Shown here one piece after another: positions 59,730-64,000 of a DNA stretch of 64,000 nt; position 1 is the first letter of the stretch, and every line of letters starts with the position of its first letter. A model generated the notes under the pieces. That model saw only the letters and a list, made by a program, of their open reading frames with translations, was not told the origin of the DNA and made no database searches. Made by a program: the position numbers and the translations under genes. The DNA comes from Peptoniphilaceae bacterium (GTDB lineage: Bacteria; Bacillota; Clostridia; Tissierellales; Peptoniphilaceae): contig CAJUSY010000012.1 of the NCBI GenBank assembly GCA_910589545.1, positions 62,001-126,000 of the forward strand, read 5' to 3'.

Positions 59730-61274
59730 TTATTTAGATAAATTTGACGTAAGAATAATCTCGGCAGCCTTCAGTCCATCTATTGCACTTGATACAATTC
59801 CTCCAGAATATCCGCTACCTTCGCCAATCACATACAAATTATCAACATTTTCGCTTCTTAACAAATCATCTCGATCCATTCTCACTGCACACGATGTTCT
59901 CGTTTCAACTCCTGTGAGTATAGCATCATCCATTGAAAATCCGTGAAGCTTGTTGTCCATCATTTTAATCGCAGTTTTAATGTAATTTGTAACATGCTCT
60001 GGGTAAATATCATTCAAATTGCTTAAAACATATCCAGGTTTCACAGTCGGTTCAACTTCTCCGATTTTTTCGGACTTTTTATTATCCATAAAATCTTTTA
60101 CCAATTGAACTGGGGCATTATAATTTGACCCTCCTAATTCAAAAGCTTTTCGTTCGATTTCTTGTTGGAATTTTATCCCATCCAATAAATTGTGTCCATA
60201 AGTTTCCTCATCTATTCCACATACTATTGCGCTATTTGCATTTCTACCATCTCTTTTGTGAAAACTCATACCATTGACACACAACTCATTTTCTTCACTA
60301 GATGCATTGATCACATAACCTCCTGGACACATACAAAAAGTGTACACTCCTCTTTTGTTTTCTTCAGAATAAGAAAGCTGGTAAGTCGCACTTGGAAGGT
60401 TTCTATCGCATTTATATTGTGCCAAATCAATCATTTTTTGTGGATGTTCAATTCTAAAACCGACAGCAAATGGTTTATTCGTCATTTTAATTTTATCGGC
60501 TAACATCATCACTGTATCTCTTGAACTGTTTCCAAGAGCCAAAACATAACAGTCAGATTGAAATTTTCTATTATGCGATTTTATTCCCACACATTTTTCA
60601 TTTTCAATTTCCAAATTGCCGATTAATGTATCGAATTCAAATTCACAACCCATTTTGATAAGGTCATTTCTCATATTCACAATTACTTTTTGCAATTCAT
60701 CGGTTCCGATGTGCGGCTTGGAGTCATACATAATTTCACTAGGAGCGCCGTAGTCCACAAATGTCTTCAAGACTTCTCTTACTCTTTTGTCTTTAGATCG
60801 TGCAGTTAATTTGCCGTCAGAAAAAGTTCCAGCTCCACCTTCACCAAATTGCACGTTACTGTTTGTGTTTAGCTTACCAGTATCCAGGAATTTGTTGATA
60901 TCGTCAACTCTTTTGGATACCTCGCTTCCTCGTTCAATAACTTTCACCTTAGCTCCGTTTTTCGCTAATAAATACGCACAAAACAATCCCGCAGGACCAC
61001 TTCCAACAACTGTGACGCTTTTCGAATTATCGACATCTTCTAAGTTAAAATCTTCTTCATGATATCTTTCGCAATTTTTGATTGATTTTATTTTTTTATC
61101 AGACAAATCAACATCCACGATAACTTGGTAATTAAACAGAATTCCCCTTCTAGCATCAATTGATTTTCTGTAAATTTCGTAATCGAAATTTTTTATTCCA
61201 ATCATTTTAGAGATTTTTTTCTTCAATTCGTTTTCGTCGTCATTTTTTAATTTTATATTTCTGATAATAATCAT
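59730..61274 (-). CDS. FAD-dependent dehydrogenase (COG2509 type)
   Basis: 514 residues. After an N-terminal domain of about 85 residues comes the dinucleotide-binding GSGPAGLFCAYLLAKNGAKV (about 92) and ERG. The FAD region GEGSGYSGGIVSSAIDGLKAAE is near the C-terminus. A PGGYVINASSEENE segment is typical of this family of uncharacterised flavoproteins. It is cytosolic with unknown substrate and is in line with the kinase gene, 72 bp away. Confidence 0.88.
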   Translation of the reverse strand: MIIIRNIKLKNDDENELKKKISKMIGIKNFDYEIYRKSIDARRGILFNYQVIVDVDLSDKKIKSIKNCERYHEEDFNLEDVDNSKSVTVVGSGPAGLFCAYLLAKNGAKVKVIERGSEVSKRVDDINKFLDTGKLNTNSNVQFGEGGAGTFSDGKLTARSKDKRVREVLKTFVDYGAPSEIMYDSKPHIGTDELQKVIVNMRNDLIKMGCEFEFDTLIGNLEIENEKCVGIKSHNRKFQSDCYVLALGNSSRDTVMMLADKIKMTNKPFAVGFRIEHPQKMIDLAQYKCDRNLPSATYQLSYSEENKRGVYTFCMCPGGYVINASSEENELCVNGMSFHKRDGRNANSAIVCGIDEETYGHNLLDGIKFQQEIERKAFELGGSNYNAPVQLVKDFMDNKKSEKIGEVEPTVKPGYVLSNLNDIYPEHVTNYIKTAIKMMDNKLHGFSMDDAILTGVETRTSCAVRMDRDDLLRSENVDNLYVIGEGSGYSGGIVSSAIDGLKAAEIILTSNLSK

Positions 61275-61533
61275 AATTTTCTCTCTTTCATTTGTTACTT
61301 GTATTATATCATTATTTAAATAGAAATATTGATAGGTAGAGAATAAGGTGTTTTAAAATCCTAATGCTAAGAATATCATACGGAAAAAATTGGCTTGATT
61401 TCAAATCGAAAAAATCCGGCTAAAATCGCACTGTTTGAGCGTAAGCGAGTTTGCGATTTTAGGATTTTGAGATTTAGAAATCTACAATTTTTGGAGTCTA
61501 GATATTCGTGCATTAGATTTTTAAATCCACATT

Positions 61534-61562
61534 TAAAAAGCTGCCTACCAAAGTAGACAGCT
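61534..61562 (-). terminator. terminator of the Fe-S/radical SAM operon
   Basis: AGCTGTCTAC/GTAGGCAGCT stem with a 4-base loop and TTTTT on the minus strand, 7 bp after the stop at 61569. Confidence 0.85.
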
Positions 61563-61568
61563 CTCATT

Positions 61569-62009
61569 TTATTTTTCTTCAAACATTTCCTCTAATATAT
61601 CTATTGCATCGTTCACAGCTTGTGGGCATTTTCTTTGCATCGTGTTTTCTTGTTCGATTTTTTCAAGATTTTCTGCTATATTATCTCCCAATATTTCTTC
61701 ACAAATTATCGTAGATTGTTTTTCTTTGAATTTGGTATCGAATTCGAACATTTTTTTGATAAGTTCGACTTTCTTTTCGCCTTCATTTGCCTTTGAATGG
61801 CCGTATTTGATTCCTAAAACCATATAAGCACCAGTTACCGCTCCACAAGTCATTCCTTTGTACATTCCGCCTGTAAATGGGGATGCTATTTTTGTGACAA
61901 GTTCCCTGTCCACTCCCAAATCATCAGCAAAATATCTCAAAACGACTTGCGCACAATCTAATCCTTCTGAAAATTGTTGCCAAATTTCTTCATTTGTCAA
62001 TTTACTCAT
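61569..62009 (-). CDS. C_GCAxxG_C_C family redox protein
   Basis: 146 residues. The conserved Cys pattern of the family is visible: LDCAQVV, TCGAVTGAYM, IICEEILG and KCPQAV. Members are small proteins often linked to redox enzymes and thought to bind a metal centre. It overlaps the radical SAM gene by 8 bp and is the last gene of the operon. Confidence 0.88.
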   Translation of the reverse strand: MSKLTNEEIWQQFSEGLDCAQVVLRYFADDLGVDRELVTKIASPFTGGMYKGMTCGAVTGAYMVLGIKYGHSKANEGEKKVELIKKMFEFDTKFKEKQSTIICEEILGDNIAENLEKIEQENTMQRKCPQAVNDAIDILEEMFEEK

Positions 62010-62922
62010 CTAATGCACCTCCACAGCTTGACCCACTTTCTGCACTGCAACCATAGCAGTAATCTTTCCACACGATTTTTCTTGTCAAATCATCCACATC
62101 TATCAAGTCTTTGATGCTTATGTAATCGTTCATCGTAACTTTCTCTGCTAAGTGGAAGTCACAATCGTGAAGATTTCCTAAGCTATCCACAGAAATTTGG
62201 TATCTGCACATTAAATTTTGGACATTATCTTCATTGTAATTATCTTCCAATAATTTCATATAATCATCGTATTCGCCATTTTCTACCAAGAAATCTCTGA
62301 AATATCCGATAGGTATGTTTGTAATTGTGAACAAATTACTGAAAACTACGTTTTTCTTTTTCAATTCACGTTCGTAATCTAATTGAAGATTAGATTGTTC
62401 TGGAGGCAAAAATCCTCCCAATGGATTGTAAACCAAGTCCAATTCTTTGTCCGTTCCATAGCCCATTTCGTTAAGTCTTATTAAATTGGCGATTACTTTG
62501 TCGAACACTCCATTTCCTCTTTGACTGTCTACATTGTCTTGAGTGTAGCATGGAAGAGACACTACGATTTTGGCTTTTTCTTTGTCCAATAAATCCATTA
62601 ATTCTTGGTTTTTTTCGATATTTGTGGCATTAGTTCTAATAATAACTTCTTCTACTCTCTTGAAACATTCCTCTATAAACCACACGATTTCTGGATGTGT
62701 CGTAGGTTCTCCACCTGTAATATCCACAGTTTTCATCTTATGATTATCCAAAAACTTCAAGCAATCTTGCATTGTTTCCTTGGACATTTCCAAGTTTTCG
62801 CTGTTTTTCATAACGTGACAATGTTTACAACGCAAATTACATTTTTCAGTTATGTTTAATTGTAAAGTGGTAATATCGCCAGTTTTTTTATATTTTTCTG
62901 GAATTCTATCTTCGAATTTCAT
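62002..62922 (-). CDS. ArsS-like radical SAM protein (DUF3641 C-terminus)
   Basis: 306 residues. Radical SAM motif CNLRCKHC (about 29) and TGGEPTTHPEI. The C-terminal half has VYNPLGGFLPP, LFTITNIPIGYF, MCRYQISVDSLGNLHDCDF and the Cys-rich end CYGCSAESGSSCGG. That combination matches ArsS-type enzymes, which have been tied to arsenosugar synthesis, but no arsenic methyltransferase is present. The start overlaps the Fe-S gene by 4 bp. Confidence 0.88.
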   Translation of the reverse strand: MKFEDRIPEKYKKTGDITTLQLNITEKCNLRCKHCHVMKNSENLEMSKETMQDCLKFLDNHKMKTVDITGGEPTTHPEIVWFIEECFKRVEEVIIRTNATNIEKNQELMDLLDKEKAKIVVSLPCYTQDNVDSQRGNGVFDKVIANLIRLNEMGYGTDKELDLVYNPLGGFLPPEQSNLQLDYERELKKKNVVFSNLFTITNIPIGYFRDFLVENGEYDDYMKLLEDNYNEDNVQNLMCRYQISVDSLGNLHDCDFHLAEKVTMNDYISIKDLIDVDDLTRKIVWKDYCYGCSAESGSSCGGALDE

Positions 62923-63866
62923 TTTCTCCCCCTAAATTTTCCTTTTAAAGCATTTTTGAAAAAGCTTGGGTCGCATTTTTCATCTATACCAACCATTTTG
63001 CTCACAAAATGGTGGACTTCATTATTTGCAACAAACTTTGAGGAACAAGTTGCGCAATAAGTATACAATTCATCGTTTTGAATGGAGTTTTGCATTTGAG
63101 TAGCGATGTCTTTTTCGCTTTTTCCTGCAATTCCTCCCGCTCCACAACAATTTGTGCTTATGTATTTATTATTAAATCCTTTGATATGTCTTTTGATTTC
63201 GTCGAATATTATGTGATTGTACCTGTCAGAACAAGGGAAGAACACATTCACTTCCTCGTCAATATCGTGTATCATATCTCTTTCTTCAAGCCACTTAAAA
63301 ATCGTAATCACTTCAACCGATAAATTCTTGTGAAATTTGTGAAAACAGTTCGGACACACGCATACAATTCTTTCGACCTCTTTTTCCTTGAGTTCTTGTT
63401 CAAAACGTTCCATGTAATTATTCTCAAATCCCGTGTAATCACTTGGAAGGTTACAGCAATCAATCGAATAATCAAATCCTTCTTTTGTGAATAATTCCAT
63501 CAAATATTTTGTGGTATCAGGATAAAACGCTGGAAAATTACATCCCAAATACAACAAATCTTTTGTCTTAAGATTTGATTTGTTTTTGAAAAAGTAATTT
63601 TCTTTTTGTTTTTTTACAGATTCGAATTTTGGATTTTCTTTTCTTAGTATAAGAGAAATCTTTTTTCCATCCAAATCAACAGGACACACCGCTTTGCATT
63701 TTTGACACAAGAAACAAGAAAATGCCAAATCAGACCTGTCGGCAAAATCTTTCAAATTAATCTTATATTTAGTCAAAAAAGGACAGTTCTTAGTGCATTT
63801 ACCACAATCTATGCATTTTTCTCTGACTTCTTGTAAGTAATCATTTGTACTTTTGTTTGATATCAT
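62919..63866 (-). CDS. GlpC/HdrD-like Fe-S protein with CCG domains
   Basis: 315 residues. Two N-terminal 4Fe-4S motifs (CIDCGKCTKNC and CFLCQKCKAVC...CP), then CCG-type motifs: GCNFP...CCNLPSDY and, further on, STNCCGAGG. CCG domains hold special clusters or zinc and pass electrons in heterodisulfide-reductase-like enzymes. It is the first gene of the operon; a GGGGG-type RBS precedes the ATG. It probably supplies electrons to the radical SAM enzyme or to a thiol substrate. Confidence 0.88.
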   Translation of the reverse strand: MISNKSTNDYLQEVREKCIDCGKCTKNCPFLTKYKINLKDFADRSDLAFSCFLCQKCKAVCPVDLDGKKISLILRKENPKFESVKKQKENYFFKNKSNLKTKDLLYLGCNFPAFYPDTTKYLMELFTKEGFDYSIDCCNLPSDYTGFENNYMERFEQELKEKEVERIVCVCPNCFHKFHKNLSVEVITIFKWLEERDMIHDIDEEVNVFFPCSDRYNHIIFDEIKRHIKGFNNKYISTNCCGAGGIAGKSEKDIATQMQNSIQNDELYTYCATCSSKFVANNEVHHFVSKMVGIDEKCDPSFFKNALKGKFRGRK

Positions 63867-64000
63867 CTACTTTTTCCCCCTTGCGATACATGTGTTGACA
63901 TTTCTGCATCATCCACATAGTCCTAAAAGGACCATTTTTTTGAAATCTACGCGACGAAGAATATATCTTCATCTTTGATTGAAAGATAGTGTAGCCTTTT

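Noticed and set aside
61376..61582. Minus-strand ORF of 68 codons downstream of the C_GCAxxG gene
   Set aside because: It runs through the operon terminator and a repeat-like intergenic stretch, and shows no domain or RBS of its own.
63930..63955. GTCCT/AGGAC hairpin followed by T-run near the window end
   Set aside because: It could be a plus-strand terminator, but no plus-strand gene precedes it and the stem is only 5 bp.

Overview
This AT-rich window (about one third G+C) comes from an anaerobic, low-GC Gram-positive bacterium. An rnfCDGEAB operon, a ctsR-mcsA-mcsB-clpC stress operon, ssrA with a tag ending in ALAA, a proofreading-less polA, Gram-positive ribosome binding sites and a sortase-anchored subtilase all fit Tissierellia/Peptoniphilaceae. 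Finegoldia magna or a close relative is my best guess. That is an inference from gene content, not a database match.

Layout. (1) 0-12.8 kb is core: a small site-2-protease-like gene, rnfBAEGDC (minus), tRNA-Leu(GAG), a lytic transglycosylase, coaE, polA, rpiB, ssrA and an iron-type alcohol dehydrogenase. (2) 12.8-22.5 kb is mobile: a decayed IS3-type element, a decayed IS256-type element and a 2281-residue cell-wall-anchored S8 protease. A second, solo IS256-type end lies on the far side of the protease. (3) 22.5-32.6 kb is mostly core: ADP-ribosylglycohydrolase, M3 peptidase, a small secreted protein with a membrane partner, radA, and the CtsR regulon with a recognisable CtsR box. Its arginine-kinase-like gene has lost the McsB catalytic motifs.

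(4) 32.7-47.3 kb is a patchwork accessory region. It holds C- and N-side remnants of two restriction-modification loci with unrelated small gene modules between the remnants. It also holds a PHP-domain/ABC-type ATPase with a small partner gene, a DUF2254 membrane protein, peptidase E, a GNAT acetyltransferase, a HEPN-like protein, and four copies of a dispersed repeat of about 130 bp. One module contains a CopZ-like [2Fe-2S] protein whose gene appears to run through an in-frame UGA at codon 12. A good Shine-Dalgarno, a GTG start and a small UGA-proximal hairpin with G in the loop make it a candidate selenoprotein.

(5) 47.3-51.6 kb is a lantibiotic/cationic-peptide protection locus (ABC ATPase, two permeases, response regulator, histidine kinase). 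(6) 52-64 kb is core again: guaA, an ABC-F protein whose second ATPase site has lost its catalytic residues, guaB-purE-purM, a PfkB-family sugar kinase, an FAD-dependent dehydrogenase, and a three-gene operon of a CCG-type Fe-S protein, an ArsS-like radical SAM enzyme and a C_GCAxxG_C_C protein.

Most genes are on the minus strand. I give revised starts where a ribosome binding site decides them.
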